Shown here in pieces: positions 11,744 through 24,231 of a stretch of 64,000 nt of DNA. This DNA is from Imbricaverruca yamaguchii. Its lineage: Eukaryota; Arthropoda; Thecostraca; Neoverrucidae. A program made the position numbers and the translations under genes. The number at the start of each line of letters is the position of its first letter. The first letter of the stretch is position 1. The notes beneath the pieces were generated by a model that saw only the letters and a list, made by a program, of their open reading frames with translations, had not been told where the DNA came from and searched no databases. The DNA lies in NCBI GenBank assembly GCA_034440575.1, contig JAOTOL010001569.1, positions 849,001 through 913,000 of the forward strand, given 5' to 3'.

Positions 11744-11801
11744 CTTGTTTGTTTATTGGTGTTTAGGGGCGCATCGACTGCAGTGGCCATACAGAGCCCA
11801 T
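11744..11801 (-). mobile_element. 58-bp LINE-tail insertion with 13-bp target duplication
   Basis: Flanked by acgaactggcaag at 11731-11743 and 11802-11814. Read on the minus strand it is only the last 58 bases of the LINE/SINE tail: ctgtatggccactgcagtcg, then atgcgcccctaaacaccaat and an aacaaac tail. It has no head or promoter. Confidence 0.85.
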
Positions 11802-11814
11802 ACGAACTGGCAAG

Positions 11815-13199
11815 AATAGATGTAACATCCTCATCGTAACATCCGTGGGTGAGAACAACTCGACATACATACATAGATACACAGAATACTCACCGAGCAC
11901 CGTAGTGGGACGATGGGTACGCGTAAACCTACAGGCTACGCTCTACCGACTTCACAAACACGGGCACATATCAGTTCTTGAGCTTGACATACATTCGGCG
12001 CAACTGCAACACGTACGTCTAGTCTCGTGTAATTTTTGTGTAAAAAGTCCTTATATGCAGCTATATGATCAATAGCAGGTGATGTACCTAAACGTCCAAA
12101 CAATGGAGGATTCAAACACTGATCTGAATGTGAAGTGTCGCCCAAGTGCAGCTCACACTTCACAGTCACCGAGCAAACTGCTCGGCTTTTCGTTGCTGCC
12201 GCTTTGCGAGCTTGGCGACGTTCGCCTTGTTGTTCACCAGCCCGAGACGAATAAATGTCCGGATCCTCGCGAAGCACTGAATGATATTTTATCTGTGGAA
12301 GTGAATCTGAATTCCAACACCTGGCGAAAACTTTTAATGACTTTTGGATGTCTGCTGAGATTGTCGGGTTCTTGGGCATGGTGAACGCAGAACGCTGCAT
12401 ACATCTCTCTGAATGTTTGAAAGAATTCCTCGGTGGGAACCATCAGGCCGCTAAGGCTCAGGAGGCGAGTCCATAGCGCTTCTCGTGGTTCATCGTCGGC
12501 ATACGCAGATGGGCTCCCAGCGATCGGTCCGTTGGTTTTCTTCTGGCCATGGACCCGGCTACACATCATTCCCCCCACCACCACTCTTAACATTTCAACA
12601 TTCCTTCAATTCACATCATTATCTGATGTGATTTGAAGGAAGCTGATATTCATTTCTATGGGAAATGTAAACTCAGTGAATCAGCAGTTCAAGTTGATGT
12701 GCTGATATCTAGAAAGAAAAAAAGTAATTTCACCAATATCGTTCAAATAAGATTTTTCACACTGAAAAAATAACTTATTCTCATAATGGCAGTACATGCT
12801 ATCCCGCCCCATACAAATATGGTAAGCGTGGGTCAAAATGTTTTTTTTTGTGGCTAAAAAAGAACACCGATGTCCAATTACAAGCATATCCTAACTGGAA
12901 CTAACCTAGCCAACTGATGTTGGACTTCCTAAAACATACTCATGTTCGGTAATATAAAACCTACTGATGCATGCTGGATGCTGAACGTGATTCACCAAGG
13001 AAATGGAAGATACATTGTATCTTAATTACACCATTGCATCAATTGTGCACCACAGATTAATTCACCAAGTGACATGGAAACTCAGTTAAAAGAAATACAT
13101 ATTTCGCATCCTAGGCTGAATCTGTAAGCATTACCCCATGTAGAAAGGGCTGGCCATTATTCTGCTGAAATATCATGATGAAAAAAGATGAAATATAGC
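11815..13199. other. Spacer with unassigned minus-strand open frames
   Basis: Two overlapping minus-strand frames (12593-12234 and 12400-11936) contain protein-like text such as EEFFQTFREMYAAF but match no family I recognise. They may be a decayed transposon. The remainder is AT-rich. Confidence 0.3.
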
Positions 13200-13355
13200 C
13201 ATAGATAAATATATGTATTCATTTTTAATAATTAAACCTGATTTTGTCTTTTTAAGCATGGCTACCTACCCTGTGTTATTCCAATCTTTCACTTCTCCCA
13301 AGTAGCCTTGTTCTTCATTCAACAAAACTTATAGAAAAGTATTTTTAGGATACTG
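13200..13355 (+). mobile_element. Diverged copy of the hAT-like MITE (3' half)
   Basis: The stretch ccaatctttcacttctccca ... tttttaggatactgg matches, with many differences, the 3' half of the elements at 39035-39322 and 60015-60291. Only the 3' half is recognisable. Confidence 0.5.
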
Positions 13356-13963
13356 GGAAGATGTTGCTAGTAAGCTTCAAGAAGTCCAGTCCATACATTT
13401 GTCTAAAACAATTGTCTTCATTGGGGATTCTTACATATAAATACCAAGGTTGTTTGGAAGTTGGAGGAAAGAATAGAAGCAAGGCACAATGCTTTTCCTG
13501 AAAAGAGCCAGGCTAGCTTTGGGCTGAGGAAGGATTGTAGTGCTAACTCAACCAGCATTTCTGCCTACATGAAGTAGGCGGCGATATGGATTTATTCACA
13601 CAAAACTGAACAGTCCACGAGCTGCTGTACAGCAAGAACGAAGTACTTATTCTTCGAGGGGACCTTGCAGCAATAAACATGTTCACAATTGGCCAAATAA
13701 TTAGTACCGACTGTCATCGGAACGTGAGCTTACATGAAAAGTCGCACCAAAACATCACAGAAATGGCACCCTGAACATGGTGTACACTCCTCGGGGGCCA
13801 TTTCCGCAGGTAGCCGCCAGTTACGTCAAACTCTGTACATTTAGAGCGATAAATCGGCCATTGGAAATAGTGTTCATGACTTCTCTCTGAGGCCCTTGAC
13901 ATACTAATGCAAAATGGAAACATGGACGCTACACTACTAGTGCAGTTCATGCACCCAAACATA
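13356..13963. other. AT-rich spacer, nothing recognised
   Basis: No gene or repeat recognised upstream of transposon A copy 1. Confidence 0.35.
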
Positions 13964-13967
13964 TTAA

Positions 13968-14858
13968 CACGCGCCCTGGAGGGCCTCTGAAAATTACGCG
14001 CACTGGGAAGGGGGGCGGATTCCGCCCCTCTAAGATCTCAACTCCTATCAAAGCTGGAGCAACGAAATTCGCAGGGTGGATGGGTACGGTAGTGAACTCT
14101 TTTGTGCAAATATCATGACCTTAGGTCAATAGCTTTGAGGTCATATAAGGTAAAAATATCAAAATTTTATGCTTATGTGTGGCTTCGCCTGTCATTGTTA
14201 TGGATCGCTGTGATTGTATCCATATGCTCGAAAATGGACATCTATGATGTTTTGGACATTACTAATGATGCAATGCACATGCTAAACACGGCATTTGACC
14301 TCAGGTCACCTAGCAGCACTTTAGCAGGTCATTGCCTGCTCCGGTTACCGAAACCGGGCCGCCTACCCAACTACTCCGATAACAATGACAAATAGTAGTT
14401 TTCAGGATGTGAAGGGAGAAACATGCAAGGTGACATCAATCGCATGACAGTCGTTTTCATTTATGACAACATTCCAGTTGACCGAGTTTGGTTCCATTAA
14501 CCTGCCATGAACTCGACCTGACTTAACCTCGGTGAGCTAACATGACTTTGAAACTATAAAGTATAACAATATGCATCAAACAAGTCGCTAGTGTTGTTGC
14601 CAAGAGCACTTCCTTTGTCAAAATACGGGAAGCGCATCAGCGCCGATTTTTGTGGTCTGGCGCTTATAATTATTTTTTACTTCAACGACCCTTAACCTGA
14701 AAAAATTTTGGCCGATTTTTGTTTTTCTTATTTTGAACAACGCGCCGCTCATTTATAAGCAGGTACGCAAACAATGGAGTATGTCGCCCGGTAAGATCTG
14801 GAGTTATGTACGCAAAATCGGATGGGTGGGCGGATTTCGCCCCCCTACAGGGCGCGTG
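13968..14858 (+). mobile_element. Non-autonomous TTAA transposon, family A copy 1 (complete)
   Basis: An 891-bp element between two TTAA target duplications (13964-13967 and 14859-14862). The terminal inverted repeats start CACGCGCCCTG, followed by GC-rich ggcggattccgcccc-type sub-terminal palindromes. It has no transposase frame. The interior carries two everted nuclear-receptor half-site pairs (14116-14128 and 14296-14308). TTAA targets point to the piggyBac or Kolobok superfamily. An inverted, nearly full copy lies at 25644-26614. Confidence 0.8.
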
Positions 14859-14862
14859 TTAA

Positions 14863-16199
14863 GAACTAAACGCAAGACGAGCATGCATTGACTACACCAT
14901 TCAAGCAGCAAATAACTACATTCAAGATTCAATCCCAATGTAACACTTGCCTTCCGCCGAAGACGTCACCTCAGCGACGCCCCCAAATTCGTATGCAAAG
15001 CAGATCCCACCAGCGAGCACAACCAAGATGACTAGAGACGACTGGAGTCGGTTTTACAGTGGAAATTTGCTCCCAGGTCACGTGGGCTCAGGAAGAAGAT
15101 AGAGGGAGAAGGCCTGCCATAATAATTCACATAAATTAAAAGCAACCACTAAATATAACTCTCTCATCAGTTTTGATTTCATAATAGGGTTTTCTGTCAA
15201 CGTTGCCGAAAGAAGTAAAATTAAACTTACGAACATCAGCACATTGCAATCACTTTCTGATTTACGTGGACACTGCACACAGCTCTACTGCATATGGCAG
15301 CCGACGAATGACCGCCGGATGACAAATTGGCGCTATGGTTAAATTAACGAAGGATGCGGTTATAAGCCAACTTCCTGAGCAACGGCAGAGAAAATAACAA
15401 CAAAACTAGAATTAATCAATGTCAAAGAAGTTTATACATCTATACCTGATGCTTCCGACATGCTCGCACCGCGAAACAGGGGTGTCGATTTTTGAAAAAA
15501 AAAACATTTGGGGGGGGGGGGGGCGAAGTGCGAACGCACGTACCCCACTAACCAAAAACTCATCGGATTTCGCACACTATATTTTCAGATCTCATAAATT
15601 CTGAATTTGTATTCGACGATGTGTATGTTTATGTTTATTCAGCTTACTCACGAACGAGGAAATCGTCCAATAACTGGTGAAGTCACATAATTAAAAGAGC
15701 GGTACACGGTGCATGTCAACATACCAACTCTGAGTAATGGCATACGACTGCAGTTTCATACAGTGGGCTCTGATATATCGTCATCGTCACCGTCAGAGCC
15801 TTCCCCTCACTCCACACACCAACAAGCACACACCGGCTTAAATAAAAATGTTTCAACGATTAGATGCAGGCTAACACACACCGGTCTTGATGGAGCATCG
15901 GAGCACAGCAGACCTGAACTGTGACGACAATCGGTGAAAGTATTTCCTTGGTGCCTAACATTAGGAAGGGGCGAAGCCAAAGTTGTGATTGGGCGAGTTC
16001 AGGGTCGGGGAGGATATTTTCATTCACACCTGTGACACCAGAATATCACTTTGCAGTTTCCAGTGAATCTGGAACACTTTACCACGGGGCAATTCATTGT
16101 CGAATAGCACCATTAAACGTCCAAATGGAAAGCACGGATAATAATTTTCTGAAGAGGATCATGCTACGGATGGAAAAAATCCAGAAAAAGCCCGTTTTC
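14863..16199. other. Spacer with a G-homopolymer, no gene recognised
   Basis: Mixed sequence with a long run of G at about 15510-15523. An open frame from 15921 runs into the following minisatellite and has no recognised domain. Confidence 0.35.
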
Positions 16200-16204
16200 T
16201 CCAA

Positions 16205-16410
16205 CCATGAAGTCCACTGTGGCGAACCAGGGCCAAGGAACACACCGTCTCCTGTGGCGGACGAGTGCCCACGAGCACACCGTCCACTATGGCAGACCAG
16301 GGCTGTAAAGTACACACCGTCCACTGTGGCGGGCCGGGGTCGCGGAGTACACCTTCCACTGTGGTGGACCGGGGCTGCTGAGTCCATTGCGGCGGATCAG
16401 GGCCATCAAC
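16205..16410. repeat. Degenerate minisatellite of about 45 bp
   Basis: Four to five imperfect copies of cacaccgtccactgtggcgg followed by accagggct-type sequence. Confidence 0.7.
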
Positions 16411-17269
16411 AGGTCAAATTATATCATGCCATGGTAGTGACGTATCTATAATTTGCGATGTGGGTGGGCAAACTGATTTGAAATTGTCTCGCACTGACTC
16501 CAATTTTTATAAACGTCCACGGACCACTATGTTTGTCAGTGAGATACTATTTTATTTTATTTTTAAAGAATAATTGCTTCCCAACTTAGATGCCCTGTCG
16601 AGGGGGCAAATCTGCCACCATCATTTCTGAATCACCGGATTTCAACACGAACTCCCCGATCCTGTTCAAAGGATATTGTGTTCGTACCCCTTGATAAGTC
16701 ACTCCACACTGCTAAAGTTTCATCAGGGTTGGAGTTGGAGGTGGATGGAGCAGCACTGTACGGTATATAGCATACGGTTCAACGAACTTATTTATGCGTC
16801 CCTTTTTGGGTGTCATTTAACCTCCCAATTGCAAAGTATACATCTCTAGAGGAAATCAGTGATCACATCATGTTCAGCACATTAATGAATACTGCATTAA
16901 AAAGAGAAATTCAAAGTAATACGGGATTACCATAAGCTGAAAAATGACCCAAAAAGCCAGGCAATATTGCAGGTAACCACCACAAAAGTTTTCCACACAT
17001 TTTACCTCCTTGAAGCATGCAAAGGTGTCAGGTTTCGTTAAGTCAGGAGAGGTTAGGCTTTGTTGTGCGGATTTTTTTGGAGAAAGTAAAATTTGAAAAG
17101 AAAAGAAAATTATACCAAAAAGAGTTCATGGCAGTTTAGATCAGGCTATGTTAGGTTTCTTTAAGACCAAAATACTTTAAACAAAAAAAAAAAAAAAAAA
17201 AAAAAAAAAAGAAAAACCTTAGCCAAAAAGGCCCTTTTTGTTTCCCTCTTTAAAAAAAAAAAATTTCCC
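16411..17269. other. AT-rich spacer with poly-A
   Basis: No gene. A run of about 29 A occurs at 17181-17209, with scattered ggttaggtt words. Confidence 0.4.
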
Positions 17270-17345
17270 CACCAAATCTGCCAATCAGCCCTCCCTGTGA
17301 TACTGAAAAGCAAGCCCTCTATTCTAAAGCAAGCCCTCTATTCTA
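17270..17345 (-). mobile_element. 3'-end fragment of the CR1-like LINE
   Basis: The stretch ccaccaaatctgccaatcag and the following ccctccctgtgatactgaaa match the 3' end of the LINE at 26950-29755. The word aaagcaagccctctattct is duplicated in tandem here but single in the main copy. Confidence 0.7.
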
Positions 17346-18559
17346 GGAACTTTAGAAATTTGATCGAGAATTTGAATGAAAAGCAATTAATTTCTTGCAT
17401 GGAAAGTAGGGCCAGATTATGTAAGGTTATCTTACATCTGTTTTGAACTTCGATTTATGCTACATTATCTAATTCCACGTCCTTTTGGGTGTTATTTTTA
17501 CTCCCAATTGATAAGTATGCATGTATAGAGGAAATGATGGTAAATTTGTGCTTTTCGGTGGTTTATGAATGTTTGGAATTTATATTTCCAATGCAATGTT
17601 TATGGATGTGACTAAGATGATGAGACCACTCTTTTTCTGTGTAAATGGGCTTTTGAGTTAGGAAACATGGCATAAAATAAATATATTAAAAATTCAACAT
17701 AGCATAACCTAACATAGCGTAACCTGGTTTCGAAGAAACCAATTGGAAAAACAAAATTGTGAAAAATATCAGGCGATTTATTTTATGCTCTTGAAATTTT
17801 ACAAACGAAGAAAATCTCACTCAGCCTAACCTAACTAATTGTTGTGCTTTAAGGTGGTAACAGGACCAGTTTGTACCAACATTTGCCTCTGTAAAAGAAA
17901 CAAATTTGCTAAGTTTGGTTATGCCAGGTTAGTTTCGGTGTTTTAAGTTGTAATTTTTTGCAAAACGTTTCCCAAATTAAAAAGAAAATGGAGGTGTAAT
18001 TCCCCAACCAAATTAGCAAATGTTATATTTGAAACTATTATCATTGTGCATGTAGTATGAGCTTTCCAGACTTAGCTCCGGCCAGGGAATCTCAACATTG
18101 AGCACACGGACAGGCCAGGGATAGATCGAGAAATTTCGATGGTGACACTCGCTCCATGGTTCCATGAGTGGGGGAATTTCTTCGAAGGGCCGCCGCTGCG
18201 AAAGTCATCGGAGGTGCGCATTTGCTTGACCCTGTTGCTGAGAGTGATGTGTGTGTAGCGCCTAGGTGCGTGTGTGTGCGAGAATAGACGTAACGGATCT
18301 GATAAAGCCACCGGGAAACGTCGTTGCTAAATAACACCTGCGATGTGCACAGCTTGGTGGCACCTTACCTTAGTGAGGTCCGGACGCCTCCCTTTGAACA
18401 GGAGAAAGAAATAGGATTCCGCGGCGGAGGTGACGCGTGTCACCGCCGCTGCTTGCCCCCATAAACCACTCGCCAGAATGGGACACGAAAACGCTGTATT
18501 GACAGGGGGAGAGTGTTTTTTTAGGCGTGCCGGACCATGAAGGTCATTTGCGCCGCCTT
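17346..18559. other. AT-rich spacer, no gene recognised
   Basis: AT-rich to 18060, then more GC-rich. No domain or splice structure recognised. Confidence 0.35.
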
Positions 18560-18563
18560 TAAC

Positions 18564-19414
18564 CCGCGCCGTGTTTCCTGTCAAATCCTCCCACCCCGTC
18601 TCGGGGGGGGGGGGGGGCGATTGAAGACCCACGCCCTCTAAAATCCAAACTAAGCATCGCACGAAAACGAAAGAGGTGTCTTCGGAAAGCGCTCCACGAG
18701 TAGGGTCCGGGTCCACCCCCCAAAAAAAAATTCACCCAAAAGTAACGTCACCAGGGGGACTAGATTTTCACGAATTTTCACGACTTGCATTATGCTTTTT
18801 ACTCTGGGGAGTTCATTTTGGGGGATATATGAATTTTGTATTTGGAATGAGAAAAGGACAGCGAAATCCACCAGGGCTATAATTTGTTTTGCCCCCCCCC
18901 CAAAAAATAACATTTTTATTTTTTCGAAAGTTCAAAATTTTGAGTTTTCAAGTTTTCTTTAATTTTCCTTCTCCAATGGGTAGAGCAGACCCAGAAATGT
19001 TGTTGGAAGTCAACTTGCCCTAATAAAAAAATGTTTACTTTAGCCAGAATCCTATGTTTAAACTACAATATGACAAATACGCAAAATTTATATGGAGTCA
19101 AAAACGAAAAAAAGAGAAAAATTAAACTCGTACATTTTGTTGCATCCGTAAAGATAAGCAAACGCTGAAAGTTTCATTAAAATATCTGTATCCGTTAAAG
19201 CGTGACGACTGGTTTAACTTGTTTGGAGGTGACCTTACTTGACCTTGAATAACTCGTTGACCCTAGATGACCTGACCTAAAATTTTGAATCAGCATGTCA
19301 AATTGATGTGGGAAAAGGTATGCAAAATTTGGGTGCGCTGCCGCGCGCCGTTCGTCCGCTATCCGCGAAAAACCTGAGGGGGGCGGTTGAAGACTCCCCC
19401 CGAGACGGGACGGG
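18564..19414 (+). mobile_element. Non-autonomous TTAA transposon, family D copy 1
   Basis: An 851-bp element between TTAA duplications (18560-18563 and 19415-19418). The right end reads cgagacgggacgggTTAA, whose complement (CCCGTCCCGTCTCGGGG) is matched at the left end, although there an extra ~28 bp separates the terminal CCCG from ccccgtctcgggg. Ends beginning CCC at TTAA fit piggyBac. There is no transposase. Copy 2 is at 59888-60913. Confidence 0.75.
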
Positions 19415-19418
19415 TTAA

Positions 19419-20330
19419 AGAAAGGAACACGTTGTATATCTGTCTATGGAAGCGAGTGTTACGAGCAAGGTACTGGCAAGTGGACATTTACGTTAAGGGA
19501 ATTTTGCGTTATACTTTGTGCGAAGTTTTTTGGGTGCCGAAGGCGGGGGGGGGGGGCTAGGTTGGGGACGTCTCCCTTATGTCTAACTGGTTTTAATTTT
19601 ACTTTACTCCTCCACATAATAATTTGTGGTTTGGGTGGGGCTGCGGTGTTTTGAGTGTCGAGTCGATTTTGCCAGGGTGCCGGCTTTAGCCTACTCCTAT
19701 CGAAGAGCACCGAGGGATTTTTACCGTGCGGACAAGGAGGCAATTGTCCACACCGCCTCTCACGCCGGTGGCCGCGTATTAGTTGTAAGCAGTTGGTTAG
19801 TTTATGCGTGCCACAAAGGGTTGTCAGTTGGGTTAGTACGATGTGTCATAATTTGGCTCCTCCAACTTTTGACTGTATTGACATGACGTATCGACGATTC
19901 ATGCGGACTAGAACACACAGTATGTTATAGTTAAGACACTAAAGTATGCATCTATGGAAAAGCAAATGCAAGCGAATTAAGCATACAGGTAAGTCGGCTC
20001 AGTGAAGTGGAAGGCTATTATGTCAGATGGCTAGTGAACACAGAGGATTTGAGATGAGCGGAGAAACGACATGAAACGGACCTGGATGCGTACAATCACT
20101 GCAATGACATCTAGAATCAAAGAGCGAACAACTATTTCTCAGCCGCTAGATGGCGGGCGCGCGCTCAGCAATGGCTGAGTCTTCAGCCGGCCGCTAGATG
20201 GCTAGCGGACGCGCTCCGCTGCAGTGTGCACTTGACCGTACTGGAAAGGACACCGTTTACCCTCAAGAGGACGCATTTTCAATCGGAGCAGCGTCTCTGG
20301 CTGAAAATTGAGCGAAGGGGGATTGCTGCA
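19419..20330. other. Spacer upstream of the hAT element
   Basis: No gene recognised. Short G-run near 19547, and a gccgctagatggcgg / gccgctagatggctagc pair near 20142-20210. Confidence 0.35.
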
Positions 20331-20959
20331 CTCTAGCCCAGGGGTGTAACTTTTCATTTTGCAATGGGGGGGGCACTTCGTCCATTTTTTTATACCTCAC
20401 CTGACCCAGGACAGACATACAGAACTAGGTATTACAGGGTACGCCGAAAGAGGGCCAATACTTTGAACGCCTGTCTTTTCTGGAAAAGGCCAGAGCCTTC
20501 TCTATTTCACAGTTTAGAGACAACGTTTTTGAGTATTTGGTGTGAAAGACTACCTTGAATGGTTTTCCTCCAGAGTGTAAGGTTGAAATGGCCCGATTGC
20601 AGTAACTACCTATTTGGACCAAATCACACCATATATGTACATGCATTGCAGCCCGCCGCTGTCTCTGTCGGCAGATTTGACATCCATTCATCCAGCTGTG
20701 CATTGCGTACTTAGACATTTAAAATTAGGGGAAAGGCTTATCTTTATTTGTCCATAACTTAGAGCTGATCACTTCAGCGAAGATCTCCCATGAAAACGTT
20801 ACGTCATGCCTCATGACAGGACGGCGCACTTCTATATCCCATTGGTGCATCACAATTTAACACGTCACACGTTCCAACGTCGCTGACGCCCCACGACAGA
20901 GCAATCTTATCACTCACGTCAACACGCATGGCGCGTCACACATCCAGTGTCTGCTCTGC

Positions 20960-23086
20960 TCAGATCAGACCGAATGCGTGCCTCCTCTGAGCGCTGCGGC
21001 CAACGAACTCTCGCAGGAGTTCCTTCCGATCAAGAGCCCCAAGCTCTCGCCCGTACGCCGCGCACACAGCGAGGTGGTTGAACCGAGCTTGGCCCATTGT
21101 TGCACGCATGTAGGTTTTCAGCCTTCTCATCAGGCTGAAAGAACGCTCCGCGGAGCAGCTCGTCGCCGGTGCTGTGAGCGCCAGGCGCACCAGACGCGCC
21201 GCCTCCGGTACCAGATCCTGCAGCTCACTAATCATCTCGGCAGCATCTTGTAGTGACTTTGGCCTGCGTCCAGCGTCGTGCAAAAACCGCAGGTGAAGGA
21301 CGACTCGCTCTTCATCTAGACCGTAGAACCGCGCTGCGCGCCGGCCCTCGTCTTGGTTTCCAGCCAGGGCTGCCTCTACCCCTTGCAGAACCTGGTCGTC
21401 GCCTTTGGTGAACCGGTCCTTGATGGAAGCTGCCAGGCTGCGCAGAGCGCCGTCGTACTCACGGCTGTAGCGCTCCTTAGGTGTTTTCGGCGGCGTTTCT
21501 TCATCGTCGTTGTCCCTCAGCCGCTGCGGCTTCTTGACAGGCCGTCTCAGGCGCGGCTCATCCACTCCGAGCGAGTCAGCCTTTGCGACAGCGTCGGACC
21601 AGAACCGGTCGCAGACGGCCTCGCTGCACTGGGACAGCACGGCCTCCTCATCAGTCTGACCTTGCTGAGGACGCCGGTGATAGACTCCTGTCTGCTCTGG
21701 ATCGCTGTGGTCACCGGCGTGACCAGCTGGTAGACGCGCAAGCCCAGGCTCGCCATGAAGAAAAGTCAAACTCTTCCATCGCCCGCCGGTAGCCATGGGC
21801 CTTGGCGGCCGACTCGGGTGAGGCTGTGGGATCTTCCTCGATGGCGTGCAGCGTAGCCAGCACGGCAGCCCAGTTGGACAGGAGTGACGTCAGGCTCCGC
21901 TCGTTGCAGGTCCACCGGATGCGGCAGAATGAGGTCAGTCCGGCGGCCGTGTCCTCTTGGTGCTGCTCGAACATGGCCAGGCGCTTCGGCGAGCTGCGAA
22001 CGAACTCGATAAGTCCCGACGCCTCTCCGAGCGCGTTTCTGAGCGCAGGGGTCGCGGCTGTCAGGGTGGCCAAGTTGAGACGGTGTGCTGCGCAATGGAT
22101 GAACAGTGCCTTCGGCTGCTTCTCCTTGATGCGGACTTGGACGCCGCTAATTCGCCCTGCCATGTTTGAAGCCCCATCGTAGCACTGACCCCTGAGTTTC
22201 TCAATGGGCAGGTTGAGGCGCTGGAGAGCGTCCAGGATCAGCCTCGCCAGCGTGTCGGCTGTGGTGCTGTCGGTGCTGTAAAAGCCGAGGAACACTTCCT
22301 GGACCTCACAGCCTGGATCCACGAACCTGGCACACAGCGACACCTGCTCTTGCCGGGACACGTCGGTCGACTCGTCGACGATGATGGCGAACGCCTCAGC
22401 AGCACCGACCTCCGTCGCAGTCTGTTTCAGTATGGTGTGGGCCATCACCTCCAGTATCTCATTCTGGATTTGCGGACTGAGGTACATCTGCGTGTCCCTT
22501 CTCAGCCACTTCTCCAGAGCTGGGTCCTTCTTGGCCATCGTGGTCAGGAGCGCCTGCAGGTTGCTGGAGCCCTTATCTCGATTGCGAAGCGGAAGGCACT
22601 GGCGGGCGAGATACTCGATTGCGTCGAAGATAGCATCGAGCGCAGTTCGCGCCTCATCCACCGCCTTCGCATGCCCACTTAGTACCTGGACTTGGGTAGG
22701 GTTCTTACGTCCGCGTCCGATCAGGGCTTCCGCAGCCCTTAGGTGAGACCGTGATCTCGCATGCTGGGAGAAGCCAGCAGGCACCTTTTCCACGATTTGA
22801 ACCCCCGCGAGATGAAGGCCAGATCGAGGTGTGGCTCTCCTGACAGAAGCCCTAGCCCATGCGCTGTGGTGCACTCGCGACAGGTGACGTACTTGCCATC
22901 GTGGTTGACCAGCCACGGGTAGGTCTTCTTCCACTTTGAGAACTGAAAGTTCTTCCCACGTTCAGGCGCGGGCTGACGCGGCTTGACAGGTTCGGACGTG
23001 GACGGAGCGCACGGGCTGTGGAAGACGAGAGAAGGATTAGGATAAGGACGTGGTGGACGTGATAATGACAATAAAAAGCCATTCAT
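20960..23086 (-). pseudogene. hAT transposase (TTF-type zinc finger, DUF4371, C-terminal dimerisation domain), frameshifted
   Basis: Would cut and paste the surrounding hAT element. Reading from 23086 downward: a TTF-type zinc finger (FSKWKKTYPWLV ... YVTCRECT ... FISRGFKSWK). Next comes a DUF4371/RNase H-like catalytic region with IIVDESTDVSRQEQVSL, a second acidic motif CYDGASNMAGR, and FIHCAAHRLNLA. The C-terminal hAT dimerisation domain holds SCSAERSFSLMRRLKTYMR and RFNHLAV, ending at the stop at 20960-20962. The protein is broken by a frameshift near 22780 (inside the zinc-finger region) and two more between about 21770 and 21650. Each frame is otherwise long and open, so inactivation looks recent. 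Introns are an alternative for the first break but no good splice pair was seen. The start is uncertain; 23086 is the ATG nearest upstream of the zinc finger. Confidence 0.8.
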
Positions 23087-23984
23087 GGGTGACCGTTTCA
23101 GCAACCTTTTCAAAACGATGACAGATGCACAAGAACGCTTAGTTTGCAATTTGCATGACACATGTGCGCGAGAAGGTACAGCTGGTATGGCAAGACTATC
23201 AATTTTCTTCTTGGTTCCAATCGGAAATCCGGAACTAAACGGGCAGAGCATGGTAAAGTTAGTGTGGTTGTGGTTTATAGTTTGTGTCGCGAAGCGGCAG
23301 AAATGTTTAATTTTGCAGGCATTTTGTGGCCCAATCTCAGACAAAGTTTAAGGACAGCAGAAGGGTCTCGGAACCGGCTGTCGGTGTCGCGAAAAAAGAC
23401 ACGTGCTTGTTCTGTTCGCGTCGCCAGCGGTGCGAGAGCGGAAATGGATATTTTCGCACAATCCGCACAAAATGTATCAGAACAATAGGATTGTCGATGC
23501 GGGACGCCTCAGAAAGCAGCACATCTGGTTGGGTTTGCGCCGCGAAACGGCACAAATTGTGATGCATTCGTATGAAATTGTATGCGCAGGAACTCGCAAT
23601 TTAACTTTTAAGCCTGGGTGAGGTGCGGCGCCCTGTGAGGTGGCGCCCAGGGCGCGCGCTGTGGGCACGGCGGGTCTGGCGGTGCAGCCTGCACAACAGG
23701 GGTTTGGATGAGCTGGCCATCTAATGGGTAGTAATGAAATAATAGTTCCGGATTTCCCGCGAGGGATGATTTCGCAGTGTTTGCAGCTTACCCTGGATCT
23801 TCGGTGACGGACTCCTGGACTGTTCATGGTGGTTCGACACCGACAGCCTCGGCACTTGTGGATCGTCCTCTTGATTAGATGGATCGGGGTCGGGATGTGA
23901 CCTGAGGATGTGACAACTGGATTAATCAACGCTCAGTGCGATTCAGTTCATTCGTAGGGGCGAATGATTTCTGATAATTACCTG

Positions 23985-24231
23985 CAGGCGCGTATCTAGG
24001 ATTTTTCTTGTGGGAGGGCGGAATTTCTTGGAGGCGGGCGAAATCTCAAAAATGTCCTTCAATAAAAAAATATCGGATTTTGGCAGCTTGCGATGTAGGA
24101 GATGGTTTTATGATAAAACACGCTTAGGTTTCGAGAAAATAGCACTTTCATGTGATTTTTATTTAAAAATCGGGAGTAGCGGGACGGCGGTTGCCAGCTT
24201 CGCCACCCCCCCCACCATAGATACGCGCCTG
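23985..24231. mobile_element. 247-bp hAT-type MITE nested in the hAT element
   Basis: Terminal inverted repeats CAGGCGCGTATCTA at both ends, flanked by the perfect 8-bp duplication ATTACCTG (23977-23984 and 24232-24239). It has no coding capacity. Confidence 0.85.
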
